The notes under the pieces are model-generated. The model was not told where the DNA came from. It saw only the letters and a list, made by a program, of their open reading frames with translations, and searched no databases. Both the position numbers and the translations under genes were made by a program. Source: Amycolatopsis sp. NBC_00345 (lineage in GTDB: Bacteria > Actinomycetota > Actinomycetes > Mycobacteriales > Pseudonocardiaceae). Taken from it: a stretch of 64,000 nucleotides of DNA. Shown in pieces: positions 19,352-27,958 of the stretch (positions are counted from its first letter, which is position 1; every line of letters begins with the position of its first letter). The stretch spans positions 3,968,001 to 4,032,000 of the forward strand of contig NZ_CP107995.1 of the NCBI RefSeq assembly GCF_036116635.1, read 5' to 3'.

Positions 19352-21004
19352 TCAGGCAGTCAGCGCCGCGAAACGCCGCAGCGTCTCCTCCTGGCCGAGG
19401 GCCTGGGTGATGGAGTGCAGGTCGGGGCTGCGGGTGGAGCCGGTGATCGCGATCCGGATGATCTGCGACGCCTCGCGGATGGAGCCGGGGAACGCGTCCG
19501 GGTCCTTCTTGAACTCCTTGGCGTTGCGGGCGAAACCGTGCTTGGCCGCGACGTCGCGGATCTGCTGGAACCACTCCTGGCCGTCGTCGAGCTGCCGGTA
19601 GTTCGCGACGAAGTCCGCGGCGACCGCGCGCACCACGTCCGGGGCGACCCCGAGCGCGGCGATGCGCTCGTCGTCCGGCCCGGTCACGGCCGCGTGCAGC
19701 TGCGGGAAGAAGAACCCGTAGACGGCGCGGAACTCGCCCCACCGCTTGAGGTCCTTGCGCGGGTTCTCCGCCCCGTCACGCTCGACGGCCAGCGCGCGCA
19801 GCGCCAGCTCCGGCTCGGCCTCCAGCACCGCGAGCAGCTCGGCGTCGAACTGCCCGGCCCAGGCGCGCACGGCGTCGAGGATGTCCTGGCCGGACAGCGT
19901 GGCGATGTGGTCGGCCGCGATGTCGTCGAGCTTGACCAGGTCGACCAGCGGGCCGGCGACGCCGCACTCCTCCAGGCGGATCGGCTCGGCCAGCGCCTGC
20001 TCCAGCGGCAGCTCCGCGAGCCGGCCGTTCGCCAGCCCGCGCAGGTAGTACAGGACGGCGTCGGCCGGGTAGCCGGCTTCGATGTAGAAATCGACCGAAG
20101 CTTCCGGGTCCTTGCGCTTGGACAGCTTGCGCTTGCTGCCGCCCTCCTGCTTCATCAGCGGGGCGATGTGCGCGTAGGTGATCGGCTCGAAGCCCAGCGC
20201 GTCGAACAGCTGCTGGTGCACCGGCACCGACGAGATCCACTCGTCGCCGCGGATGACCAGGTTGACGCGCATCAGGTGGTCGTCGACGGCGTGCGCGAAG
20301 TGGTAGGTCGGCAGCCGCGGGCTCTGCTCGGAGCTCTTGAGGATCACCACGTCGTTGCGGTTGGCCTCGGCCTCGATGGTGCCGCGGATGGCGTCGGTGA
20401 ACCGGACCCGGGCGCCGGTGTCGTCGGGGGCGCGGAAGCGCACCACCCACGGCTCGCCGGCGTCGAGCTTGGCCTGCACGTCGGCCGGGCCGGCGTCGCG
20501 CCAGATCGCCCACGAGCCGTAGTAGCCGGTGGGCAGCTTGGTGGCCTGCTGGCGGGAGGTGATCGAGGCCAGCTCGTCCTTCGTGGCGAAGTCGATGTAC
20601 GCGCGGCCCTCGCGCAGCAGGTGCCGCACGTAGCTGAGGTAGATCTCCTCGCGCGCCGACTGCTGGTACGGCCCGTAGTCGCCGCCGCGGGCGATGTCCT
20701 CGTCGGCGGCCAGGCCGAAGTAGGCGAAGCCGCGCTCGAACTGCTCCAGCGCGCCCTCGACCTCGCGCGACTGGTCGGTGTCCTCGACCCGCACCAGGTA
20801 ACGGCCGTCGGAACGGCGCGCCACGTCCTGGTCGATGCCCGCGACGTAGATGCCGCCGATGTGCACGAACCCGGTCGGGGACGGGCCGAACCGGGTCACC
20901 TTGGCGCCGTCGGCCAGCTGCCGCGCCGGGTAGCGCCGCTCCCAGTGCTCGGGCTCGGGCAGGTCCGCGGGGAACAGGGCATCGATGACGGCTCGGTCCA
21001 GCAT
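19352..21004 (-). CDS. gltX: glutamyl-tRNA synthetase of the long, Firmicute-like type
   Basis: 550 residues from ATG at 21004 (a GTG four codons earlier overlaps the only GGAG). Class I signatures are FGPSPTGFVHIGG (HIGH-like, 48-51) and KRKLSKRKDPEAS (KMSKS-like, 293-297). Sequence such as YGPYQQSAREEIY and PTYHFAHAVDDHLMR resembles the roughly 550-residue GluRS of clostridia rather than the usual 480-490-residue actinobacterial enzyme, from memory of the families. A second housekeeping gltX is therefore expected elsewhere. The catalytic motifs look intact, so it should charge tRNA with glutamate. Confidence 0.85.
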   Translation of the reverse strand: MLDRAVIDALFPADLPEPEHWERRYPARQLADGAKVTRFGPSPTGFVHIGGIYVAGIDQDVARRSDGRYLVRVEDTDQSREVEGALEQFERGFAYFGLAADEDIARGGDYGPYQQSAREEIYLSYVRHLLREGRAYIDFATKDELASITSRQQATKLPTGYYGSWAIWRDAGPADVQAKLDAGEPWVVRFRAPDDTGARVRFTDAIRGTIEAEANRNDVVILKSSEQSPRLPTYHFAHAVDDHLMRVNLVIRGDEWISSVPVHQQLFDALGFEPITYAHIAPLMKQEGGSKRKLSKRKDPEASVDFYIEAGYPADAVLYYLRGLANGRLAELPLEQALAEPIRLEECGVAGPLVDLVKLDDIAADHIATLSGQDILDAVRAWAGQFDAELLAVLEAEPELALRALAVERDGAENPRKDLKRWGEFRAVYGFFFPQLHAAVTGPDDERIAALGVAPDVVRAVAADFVANYRQLDDGQEWFQQIRDVAAKHGFARNAKEFKKDPDAFPGSIREASQIIRIAITGSTRSPDLHSITQALGQEETLRRFAALTA

Positions 21005-21145
21005 GGGCGTCGGCACTCCGGGCGGCTCTGGTCAGGCAGGGGCGGGGGAACCCCACCAGCCTATCGCCGCCGGTCGGCGGCGCTCCGGGCACCGTCGGCC
21101 GCTCCGGCGGGCCACGACCTGTCGCTCGCCCTCCGTTCGGCCGGG

Positions 21146-21198
21146 GCCCTGAAGGCCACCTTCAGGGTCCTATTTGCCCTCAAGGTGGCCTTCAGGGC
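21146..21198. repeat. intergenic palindrome, family B, two opposed units
   Basis: Unit 1 (21146-21167) reads GCCCTGAAGG, CC, ACCTTCAGGG; unit 2 (21176-21198) is its reverse complement with one change, so the block can fold as two small hairpins or one hairpin with 22-base arms. It ends 9 bases after the GntR stop on the minus strand and could terminate that gene. The same unit recurs twice at 53203-53255. Confidence 0.8.
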
Positions 21199-21207
21199 AC
21201 GTCCGGC

Positions 21208-21864
21208 TCACTGCGGCAGCGCGGTTTCCAGCGCGCGGATCACCTGGGTGATGTGCCGCCGGGTGGCCTGTTCGGCGGCCGCGGTGTCGCCGGAGCGCAG
21301 GGCGTCGAGGATTTCGCGGTGTTCGCCGAGGCTGGCCTCCGGGCGGCCGGGCACGGAGATGGTCACGTTCTGCCCGAGCTGCAGCTGCGCGCCGAGCAGG
21401 TCGGCGATCGCCAGCAGGCGGCGGTTCGGCGAGCCCTGCCAGATCAGCGCGTGGAACTCGCGGTCCAGCTCGGCGTAGCGGGTGACGTCGCCGTCGGCCA
21501 GCGCGGCGTGCTGGCCGTCGATCAGGTCGCCGAGCCGGGCCAGCAGCTCCGGCGGCCGGCTGCGGGCGAGGTCGCGGGCGGCGAGGGTGTCCACGGCGGA
21601 ACGCAGCTCGTAGATGTCCCGCATGTCCGCCGCGGTCAGCTCGGCGACGAAGTACCCCGAGTGCGGACGGGAAACGAGGAAACCCTCGCGTTCCAGGATC
21701 GCCAGCGCAGCCTTCACCGGGGTCGGGGAGAAACCGAGCCGCTCGGACAGCGGGCGCACGGTGACGCGCTGGCCGGGCCGCAGCTCGCGCGTCAGCACCG
21801 CCTCGCGGACCGCCGCGTACGCCGCGCGGACCAGGCTGCCCGCTTCGGGAGGCCGGTCACTCAC
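21208..21864 (-). CDS. GntR-family regulator, FadR/FCD type
   Basis: 218 residues from GTG at 21864, with GGAGGGGA upstream. The winged HTH is at about residues 8-70 (VTVRPLSERLGFSPTPVKAALAILEREG). The all-helical FCD ligand domain follows (about 75-215), with D..H.HR-type metal-binding positions in ELDREFHALI and GEHREILDAL. FCD regulators respond to organic or amino acids. It lies 50 bases downstream of the threonine synthase gene on the same strand and may sense a related metabolite. Confidence 0.9.
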   Translation of the reverse strand: MSDRPPEAGSLVRAAYAAVREAVLTRELRPGQRVTVRPLSERLGFSPTPVKAALAILEREGFLVSRPHSGYFVAELTAADMRDIYELRSAVDTLAARDLARSRPPELLARLGDLIDGQHAALADGDVTRYAELDREFHALIWQGSPNRRLLAIADLLGAQLQLGQNVTISVPGRPEASLGEHREILDALRSGDTAAAEQATRRHITQVIRALETALPQ

Positions 21865-21914
21865 CTGTTCGCGTCCCCTCCCTCGTGATCAGATCCAATC
21901 CTGGCACGGCGGCC

Positions 21915-23132
21915 TCAGGCCGGCGGGATGGCGCCGTCCTTGGCCAGCAGCGGCGCGTCGACGTCGATCGTGTCGGGGTATTTGATCCCGGCGCCGGTGT
22001 TGAGCACCACGACCTCCTCGCTCCCGCCCAGCCAGCCGGACTCGCGCAGCTGGTCGACGGCGGCGAAGCAGGCGGCGCCTTCGGGACAGATGAACGTGCC
22101 CTCCAGCCCGGTGAGCCGGCGCTGCGCGGCGAGCAGGTCCTCGTCGGTGACGGCGACGGCGGTGCCGCCGGTCGCGTAGAGCGCGTCCAGGACCAGGAAG
22201 TCGCCGAGCGCCTTGGGCACGGTGATGCCGAAGGCGACCGTCCGGGCGTCCGGGAACGGCACGCTTTCGCGCGCGCCGCGGGCGAACGCCTCCACGATCG
22301 GCGCGCAGCCCGTGGCCTGCACCGCGACCAGGCGCGGCAGGTCGCCGGAGATCCAGCCCAGCTCCTTCAGCTCCAGCAGGGCCTTGTGGATCCCGATCAG
22401 GCCGACACCGCCGCCGGTCGGGTACAGCAGCACGTCCGGCATCCGCCAGCCGAGCTGCTCGGCGATCTCGTAGCCCATCGTCTTCTTGCCCTCGAGCCGG
22501 TAGGGCTCCTTGAGCGTGGAGACTTCCTGGTAGCCGCCCCGTTCGGCGACCGCGGCGGCGACGAGCTTGCCGGCGTCGCCGATCAGGCCGTCCACGCGGT
22601 ACAGCTCGGCGCCGGCGGCCAGGCACTCCTTCATGGTGATCGCGGGCGCGTCGTCGGGCATCGCGATCAGGCTCTTCATTCCGGCCCGCGCGGCGTAGAG
22701 CGCCCAGGCCGCGCCCGCGTTGCCGTTCGTCGGCATCGCGACGCCGCGCACGCCCAGCTCCAGCGCCCGCGAGACGCCCACCGCGGCGCCGCGAGCCTTG
22801 AACGAGCCGGTCGGGACCAGCCCCTCGTCCTTCATCAGCAGCCGGGGCACGCCGGCCTGCTTGCCGTACGCGGGGGTCGGCAGCAGCGGCGTCATCCCCT
22901 CCCCGAGCGTCACCACGTGCTCGGGGAGCCGCACCGGCAGGACTTCGTGGTAGCGCCACAGGTTCGGCTCGCGCGTCGCGATTTCGGCGGGTGTCACGGT
23001 CTCGCGCACCCGCTCCAGGTCGTACCGCGCCAGCAGCGGCGCGCCCACCGCGGAGGTCCCGGCCACCCGGTCGGCCTCGGCGCGCTCCCCGGTCCGCGAG
23101 CACTCCAGATGACTGAGGAACGAGAACGTCAT
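21915..23132 (-). CDS. thrC: threonine synthase-like PLP enzyme
   Basis: 405 residues from ATG at 23132, with GGAGG 4 bases before it. The PLP lysine is in VPTGSFKARGA, the phosphate-binding glycine loop in YPTGGGVGLIG, and TNGNAGAAWALYA binds the substrate. Fold type II and length match threonine synthase (O-phosphohomoserine to threonine). The N-terminus keeps the LECSRTGERAEAD rubredoxin-like region found in the shorter thrC subgroup. Pairing with an FCD regulator rather than with thrA/thrB suggests a specialised copy; threonine or diaminopropionate lyases are alternatives. Confidence 0.82.
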   Translation of the reverse strand: MTFSFLSHLECSRTGERAEADRVAGTSAVGAPLLARYDLERVRETVTPAEIATREPNLWRYHEVLPVRLPEHVVTLGEGMTPLLPTPAYGKQAGVPRLLMKDEGLVPTGSFKARGAAVGVSRALELGVRGVAMPTNGNAGAAWALYAARAGMKSLIAMPDDAPAITMKECLAAGAELYRVDGLIGDAGKLVAAAVAERGGYQEVSTLKEPYRLEGKKTMGYEIAEQLGWRMPDVLLYPTGGGVGLIGIHKALLELKELGWISGDLPRLVAVQATGCAPIVEAFARGARESVPFPDARTVAFGITVPKALGDFLVLDALYATGGTAVAVTDEDLLAAQRRLTGLEGTFICPEGAACFAAVDQLRESGWLGGSEEVVVLNTGAGIKYPDTIDVDAPLLAKDGAIPPA

Positions 23133-23187
23133 GCCGCCTCCAGGTCGGGAAAGTCCCGGACAGTTTGGATCCAAAACTCCCCCGAGG

Positions 23188-23340
23188 TCAACGGCGATCC
23201 ACATCGTGGACGGCGACGGGCGGCGCGGTGCCCGTCGCCGAGGACGGCGGCGCGGCGAGCATCACCCCGGCCAGGAGCGCGATCCCACCCAGCCACAGCG
23301 CGAGCCGGACGAGCGATGAAACAGAGCAGATGATCCTCAT
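23188..23340 (-). CDS. 50-residue secreted or membrane pre-peptide
   Basis: From ATG at 23340 with GAGGAG 7 bases upstream. A basic start is followed by a hydrophobic core (LVRLALWLGGIALLAGVML) and a small-residue APPSSA site, so a signal peptide with cleavage near residue 35 is plausible. The remainder would be a short peptide ending in TGTAPPVAVHDVDRR. Codon usage is typical of the organism. It lies 275 bases downstream of the STAND regulator on the same strand, with its own upstream region rich in GTTTCC/GGAAAC dyads. No homologue is known to me. Confidence 0.6.
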   Translation of the reverse strand: MRIICSVSSLVRLALWLGGIALLAGVMLAAPPSSATGTAPPVAVHDVDRR

Positions 23341-23452
23341 GGACGGACTCCTCGTGGTATTCCCGCGAACCGTGAACGCCGCGGTTTCCGTTGACACAGA
23401 AGGGAATTCTCCCTATCACCAGGGTGCCCCGGCCGCCGGGGCGGAACAAGGA

Positions 23453-23487
23453 GTTTCCCGTTTCCGGAAACTGCGGGTCCGGGAAAC
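23453..23487. promoter_or_regulatory. cluster of GTTTCC/GGAAAC elements upstream of the 50-residue peptide gene
   Basis: GTTTCC at 23453-23458, a perfect 12-base palindrome GTTTCCGGAAAC at 23460-23471 and GGAAAC at 23482-23487 form a symmetric array about 113 to 147 bases before the peptide start. The same hexamer pair recurs at 26042-26124, next to the regulator's upstream region, suggesting one DNA-binding protein serves both places. Confidence 0.55.
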
Positions 23488-23614
23488 GCGGTCCGCGCCA
23501 GGCTTTCGGCATCCCGTTTAGTCCACTTCGGACAGATAAGGAAGCGTTCCGCGGCTTCACCGGACCAAGTCGCGCTGAACTGACCGCGTTCACAACGCCA
23601 ACCGCCCGCACCCC

Positions 23615-25795
23615 TCAGTCGCGCGACGCCAGCCAGATCCGGGCTTCCCCCAGCACAGCCGGGTCGAGGGTCACGCGGTACTCCGCCGCCTCGGCCCACC
23701 ACCGGGCCGCCGCCACGCGGTCGCCCCGGGCCGCGGCGACGTTGCCGAGACCGAGCAGCGCCCGCGCCCGCTCGTAATCGCTGCCGGCCTGGTCCGCGAT
23801 CTCGGCCGCGGCGGCGTACCCGCGCCCGGCATCGTCGGCCCGCCCGGCGCGGAAACACATCCAGGCCAAGCAGTTGGCCGACATCGCCTTGTCCACCGGG
23901 AGCTGGGCGAGGTCGTTCGCTTCCCCCGCCGAGGCAACAGCTTCGTCATGCCTTCCCAGCTCCGAGTACGCGTACGCGATCCCCCGCAGCGCGATCACGA
24001 CGTTGCGGGTACGCCCGGTGCGGCGGTAGACCTCGAGCACCTGCCTCAGCTCGGCCAGCGCGGGCTCCGGCTCGCCGTCGTACAGCCGGGCCCAGGCGAG
24101 GCTGGACAACGCGTCGACCTCGCCGCGCTCGTCGTGCGCCTCGGCGAAACGCTCCTGGGCCAGCCGGTGGCAGCGGATCGCCTCGGCGGCGTCGCCGGAC
24201 TCGACGTAGGCCATGCCCAGGTTGTTGAGGATCAGCCCGGTCGCGCCGGGGTCGTCCGCGGCCTCCAGCGCCCGCCGATGCGTGCGGATCCACGGCTCGA
24301 ACAGCTTCTCGCGGAAGAAGAAACCGCGGAGCACGAACGCCAGCTGCCAGCAGCGGCTCTTCAGCCCGTGGTCCGCGGCCACCGCCACGAGGTCGGCCAG
24401 CACCGGCCACTGGGCACCGAGCCAGGCCAGTGCGCCGTCCGCGTCGGCGAAGGGCAGCCGCGATGGCCGTGCGGTGCCGGTCTCGGGCCGGAAACGGTGG
24501 GGCTCGGTCAGCTCGTCCGCGGCGAGGACGGTGCCCACGACGTGCTCGATCAGCCGCGCCACCGCCGCCGTGCGGTCGGCCTCCGCGATCTCCGGGAGCA
24601 CGCGGCGCAGGGCGAACATCCGCATCAGGTCGTGCACCTCGACGTACCCGTCCTCGTCGCGGACCACGAGGTGCGCGTCGTGGAGCCGGTCGAGCAGCCG
24701 GTCCGCCTCACCCGCGCCGAGGCCGGCGAGCGCTTCGACGGACGCGCCCTCCGCCGCGGCGGCCGGGTGCAGCGCGAGCAGCCCGAACAGCTGCCGCTGG
24801 TCTTCGGGCAGCGCCGCGCAGGAAACGGCGAAGGCGGCCGCGACGCTGCGCTCCCCGTCGTCCAGCGCGCCGAGCCGGGTGTCCTCGTCGGCCAGGCGGT
24901 CGCGCAGCCGGGCGGCGGTCCAGCCGCCCGCGACGAACCGCGCGGCGGCGATGCGGACGGCGAGCGGGAGCCGTCCGCAGTAGTCGGCGATCTCCCCCGC
25001 GATGTCGTCACCGCCGCTGTCCCGGTCGCCGGCGATCGAACGCAGCAGGGCGACCGCGTCCCGCCGTGGCAGCACGTCGACCGGGAAGTGCCAGGCGTCG
25101 TCCAGCGCGGGGAGCCGCCCGCGGCTGGTCACGAGCACCCGCGAGGCGGTGCCGCCGGGGATGACGACGCGGACTTGGTCCGCGGTCCGCACGTTGTCGA
25201 GCACCAGCAGCACCCGGCGCTCACGCAGCTGGTCGCGCACCAGGTTCGCCAGGCCGTCCTCGTCCGCGGGCACCTGCGCGGGCGCGACGTCGAGCAGGCT
25301 CACCAGCCGGCGCAGGCCTTCGGCCGGGGAAAGCGCGTCGACGCCGGGCGTGTGGCCGCGGAAGTCGAAAAAGAGGCAGCCGTCGGGAAATGCGGGCAAC
25401 GCGGCTCGCGCGGCGGCGACGGCCAGCGCGGTTTTGCCCGAGCCCGCCATTCCGTGCACCACGCCCACCCGCCCGTCCCCCGGGTCGCGCAGCAGCGCGG
25501 TCAATGCGGCCAGCTCGGCCTCGCGGCCGACGAAGAGCCGGCCGCCTGCTGGCAGTCCGACAATGCCGCCGGCGCTGCGGCGCGCGGCCGCGCGGTCGGT
25601 GACCAGCGCGAGCAGCTCGCCCTTGGCGTCGAGCGCCTGATCGCACGCCTTGGCCAATTCGTGGGTGACGCGCGATTTGCCCGTCTCCACCTTGCTCAGA
25701 TATCCCTTGGTGAAATGAACAGCGGCCGCGAACGCGGTGAGTGAAATTCCAGCCGACATGCGGCGGCGCCTCAATTCTGTGCCAAAGTCAGCCAT
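23615..25795 (-). CDS. XRE-type regulator with NB-ARC (STAND) ATPase and TPR repeats
   Basis: 726 residues from ATG at 25795. Residues 1-60 are an XRE HTH (AFAAAVHFTKGYLSKVETGK). Residues about 85-340 are an NB-ARC ATPase: Walker A GMAGSGKT at 115-122, Walker B RRVLLVLD near 193-200, and a GRLPLAVRIAA GxP motif. Residues about 340-490 are a winged-helix/helical linker, and about 500-720 are TPR-like repeats (LNNLGMAYVESGDAAEAI as the clearest). STAND proteins switch by ATP exchange after the repeats bind a signal, often a peptide or protein. Micro-ORFs on both sides make a peptide signal an attractive idea, not a proven one. Confidence 0.9.
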   Translation of the reverse strand: MADFGTELRRRRMSAGISLTAFAAAVHFTKGYLSKVETGKSRVTHELAKACDQALDAKGELLALVTDRAAARRSAGGIVGLPAGGRLFVGREAELAALTALLRDPGDGRVGVVHGMAGSGKTALAVAAARAALPAFPDGCLFFDFRGHTPGVDALSPAEGLRRLVSLLDVAPAQVPADEDGLANLVRDQLRERRVLLVLDNVRTADQVRVVIPGGTASRVLVTSRGRLPALDDAWHFPVDVLPRRDAVALLRSIAGDRDSGGDDIAGEIADYCGRLPLAVRIAAARFVAGGWTAARLRDRLADEDTRLGALDDGERSVAAAFAVSCAALPEDQRQLFGLLALHPAAAAEGASVEALAGLGAGEADRLLDRLHDAHLVVRDEDGYVEVHDLMRMFALRRVLPEIAEADRTAAVARLIEHVVGTVLAADELTEPHRFRPETGTARPSRLPFADADGALAWLGAQWPVLADLVAVAADHGLKSRCWQLAFVLRGFFFREKLFEPWIRTHRRALEAADDPGATGLILNNLGMAYVESGDAAEAIRCHRLAQERFAEAHDERGEVDALSSLAWARLYDGEPEPALAELRQVLEVYRRTGRTRNVVIALRGIAYAYSELGRHDEAVASAGEANDLAQLPVDKAMSANCLAWMCFRAGRADDAGRGYAAAAEIADQAGSDYERARALLGLGNVAAARGDRVAAARWWAEAAEYRVTLDPAVLGEARIWLASRD

Positions 25796-25868
25796 CTGAT
25801 AATCATCCCGCATCCGGTGCCGGAAGTGAAGGTCGGCCGGCGGCCCGGGACCGCCGGCCTGGCACTGG

Positions 25869-25922
25869 TCAGCCGAGCAGCGAAAGCAGCTGGGCGATGA
25901 GGACGATGAGGTGCGTGTGCAT
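25869..25922 (-). CDS. 17-residue hydrophobic micro-ORF before the STAND regulator
   Basis: ATG at 25922 to TGA encodes MHTHLIVLIAQLLSLLG, preceded by AGAAAGGAAAG at a suitable distance. It ends 73 bases before the regulator start on the same strand. It could be a leader peptide, a signalling peptide or a tiny membrane peptide. Its shortness means coding cannot be proved by composition; the support is the ribosome site, position and clean hydrophobic pattern. Confidence 0.4.
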   Translation of the reverse strand: MHTHLIVLIAQLLSLLG

Positions 25923-26041
25923 CCGGCTTTCCTTTCTCGAGTGGACTCACGAAATCCCTGCGAAAAAGGGGTGAGCCGACTTGGTTCGCCGAAGGATTTC
26001 GACCACCCAAGCCTCACTCGGGAATAACCGGAAAGACAGGG

Positions 26042-26124
26042 GTTTCCCGTTGCCCAATAACAGGAAACGCCACTTACCGCCGATGACCTGCGTTGTTTCC
26101 TGATTCAGGAAACAGCCGGGAAAC
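26042..26124. promoter_or_regulatory. GTTTCC/GGAAAC operator cluster between the STAND regulator and the divergent gene
   Basis: GTTTCC 26042-26047 faces GGAAAC 26063-26068. A perfect 19-base palindrome, GTTTCCTGA, T, TCAGGAAAC, is at 26095-26113, and GGAAAC recurs at 26119-26124. The palindrome ends 41 bases before the + strand gene at 26155 and about 170 bases from the micro-ORF on the other strand. It is the most symmetric element in this 360-base gap; the XRE regulator is the obvious candidate ligand. Confidence 0.6.
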
Positions 26125-26154
26125 GGCTCCGCGGTCTCGTGGCGGGGAAGCCGC

Positions 26155-27174
26155 GTGAGTACACTCAGCGAGCATCGACCAGACGGGGGTGACGGCTTGG
26201 CTCAGGAGGCGGCCGGCGCGAAGATCGACGAGCTTTCAGCGGAGCTGAAGGCCCTTCGCAAAGGGCTGGGCATTCAGGCGAAGACCCTGCCCGAACACGT
26301 CGGCGACCGGCTTCGCCAAATCTGCGGCATCCAGGACGGGGACAGCCCCGGCACGATCCGCGACAAGGTGTCCGAAACGGTGCGGCGCCTGATCACGCGG
26401 CTTCCGGAGTCCCAACGGGAAGTGGCCCGGCTGGTCTTCGGCTTCGGCACCCCGGCCGGCCAGCGCTACACCGAACGGCTGGCGCGGCTCGGCACCGGCG
26501 CGGACCGCAACGTGCGCACCATGCAGCGGCGCGCCGACGACGTCGTCTACCTCATCGCCGAAACCGCGTACGCGGCCCCGGGCCGGCTGACCCAGGCGGG
26601 CCGCAAGGACCCGTGGCACACCTCGGCCCTGGCCGTGCGCCTGACTTTCGGCGAAGCCGGCGCGGAGGTGTTCGAAACGCGGCGGATCATCAGCCACGTC
26701 GATGGGCTGGAGGAGATCGAGCACTCGGTCTCGCTGGCCCGCCCGCTGCAACCGGGCCAGCCGCTGCCCACCCTCAAAGGCCTCGGCATCGACGTCGTCG
26801 CCGGCGGCGAAGTGCACTCCGTGCGGATGATCTCCTCCACCCGCGTGGCGTTCCGGCTGCGGCCCCCGCGACTTCTCGGCACGGGGGAACAACACGAGTT
26901 CTTCTTCCGGATCAGGGTCGACGAGTTCCCCTCGCCGTTCTACTGCTGCACTCCCGAGTACCCGTGCGAGAGCTTCGACCTCAACGTGCGCTTCGACCGC
27001 GGCCGTCCCCCGGCCAAGGTCTGGCGCATCGACGGCGAGTTCTCCAAGGACGCGGAAGACCCGCTGGCCCCGCGCAAACCGCTGTGGCCCGACAACGCGG
27101 GCGAGGTCCACACGAGTTTCCACGATCTGGAGCCGGCCCGGTCCTACGGGCTCGGCTGGCAGCCCGCGGTCTGA
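26155..27174 (+). CDS. conserved actinobacterial protein of unknown function
   Basis: 339 residues from GTG at 26155 with GGGGAAG upstream. Residues 20-140 are helical and basic: an LKALRKGLG start, a RLRQICGI turn, then IRDKVSETVRRLITRLPESQREVA. Residues about 150-339 are beta-rich, with an HEFFFRIRV strand, a YCCTPEYPCESFDLNVRF segment and VWRIDGEF. I recall similar two-part proteins with variable N-termini in streptomycetes, but none with a defined role. It is divergent from the STAND regulator and has the best dyad of the region in its promoter, so joint regulation is likely. Confidence 0.8.
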   Translation: MSTLSEHRPDGGDGLAQEAAGAKIDELSAELKALRKGLGIQAKTLPEHVGDRLRQICGIQDGDSPGTIRDKVSETVRRLITRLPESQREVARLVFGFGTPAGQRYTERLARLGTGADRNVRTMQRRADDVVYLIAETAYAAPGRLTQAGRKDPWHTSALAVRLTFGEAGAEVFETRRIISHVDGLEEIEHSVSLARPLQPGQPLPTLKGLGIDVVAGGEVHSVRMISSTRVAFRLRPPRLLGTGEQHEFFFRIRVDEFPSPFYCCTPEYPCESFDLNVRFDRGRPPAKVWRIDGEFSKDAEDPLAPRKPLWPDNAGEVHTSFHDLEPARSYGLGWQPAV

Positions 27175-27499
27175 CCCCGCCCCGCCCCCCGCCGGACCGC
27201 CGAGGGCCCGGGCGGCCTGCCCGTGCCCCGAAGACGCGCGGCGGTCCGGCGCCGTCCCCCCTCGCCGTGCCCGGATCATGCGCCTCCTCACCGGCCGACG
27301 GCCCCGGTCTCCAGCCTGCCGCATCACCCGGCCGAACGGAGCCCCGCGCGGCCTGACAAAACCACGACACTTCCGCCCGGGGATCTGACAAGCCGCGCGG
27401 CCGGTCCGGCGGCGGTTTCCGTGGGGCTGTTGGGGCTTGGGGCTAGTGGGGCCTGGAGAGCTGGTGGCGGAGGGCCTGCGACGGCGGCAGGTGGCGACG

Positions 27500-27890
27500 G
27501 CGGCGGCACCGGCGAGCTGCGCGATGTCGTCGGCGGGGGTGGCGGGCGGCCAGCGCAGCGGCGGCAGCAGCGGCAGCAGCGGCAGCGGCGGCGGCGGCGG
27601 CAGCGGCAGCGGCGGCGGCGGCGATGGCGGCGGCGGCGGCGATGGCGATGGCGATGGCGATGGCAGTAACGCAGCAGCGGCGAGCTGCGCAATGTTGTCG
27701 GCGGGGTCGGCGGGCGGACTGCGGCGGTGATGGCGGCAGCAGCGGCGGCACAGCGGTGGCGGCGGCAGCGGTAGCGGCGGCAGTGCGGCAGCGGCGAGCT
27801 GCACAACGTCGGCGGCGGGGTCGACGGGCGGCCAGCAGCGGCGGCAGCAGTGGTGGTGGCGGAGGCGGTGATGGCGGCCGCGATGCACAC
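27500..27890. repeat. GGC/AGC/GAT trinucleotide-repeat tract with longer imperfect repeats
   Basis: The gap 27175-27958 holds no convincing gene. Its core is built of GGC, AGC and GAT triplets (densest at 27550-27665). A unit beginning GGCGAGCTGC and continuing through GTCGGCGGGGTCGGCGGGCGG recurs at 27511, 27679 and 27793. Predicted products on either strand are poly-Gly/Ser or poly-Ala and lack a ribosome site. The rest, 27175-27500, is plain GC-rich DNA in which I see nothing specific. Confidence 0.7.
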
Positions 27891-27958
27891 CGTCGTCGGC
27901 GGGGTCGGCGAGATCGGCAACAGCGAGATCAGCAACCCCGACGCGGAGCAAGCCCGGC

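Noticed and set aside
23381..23420. TTGACA plus TATCAC as a + strand promoter
   Set aside because: No + strand gene follows for more than 2.5 kb, so a functional promoter is doubtful.
27437..27730. Plus-strand Gly/Ser-rich frame
   Set aside because: Same repeat tract; a real Gly-rich protein would not alternate so regularly with the longer DNA repeat in other frames.
27443..27751. Minus-strand frame encoding poly-Ala/Ile
   Set aside because: It is a translation of the triplet-repeat tract, with no ribosome site and no conserved residue.
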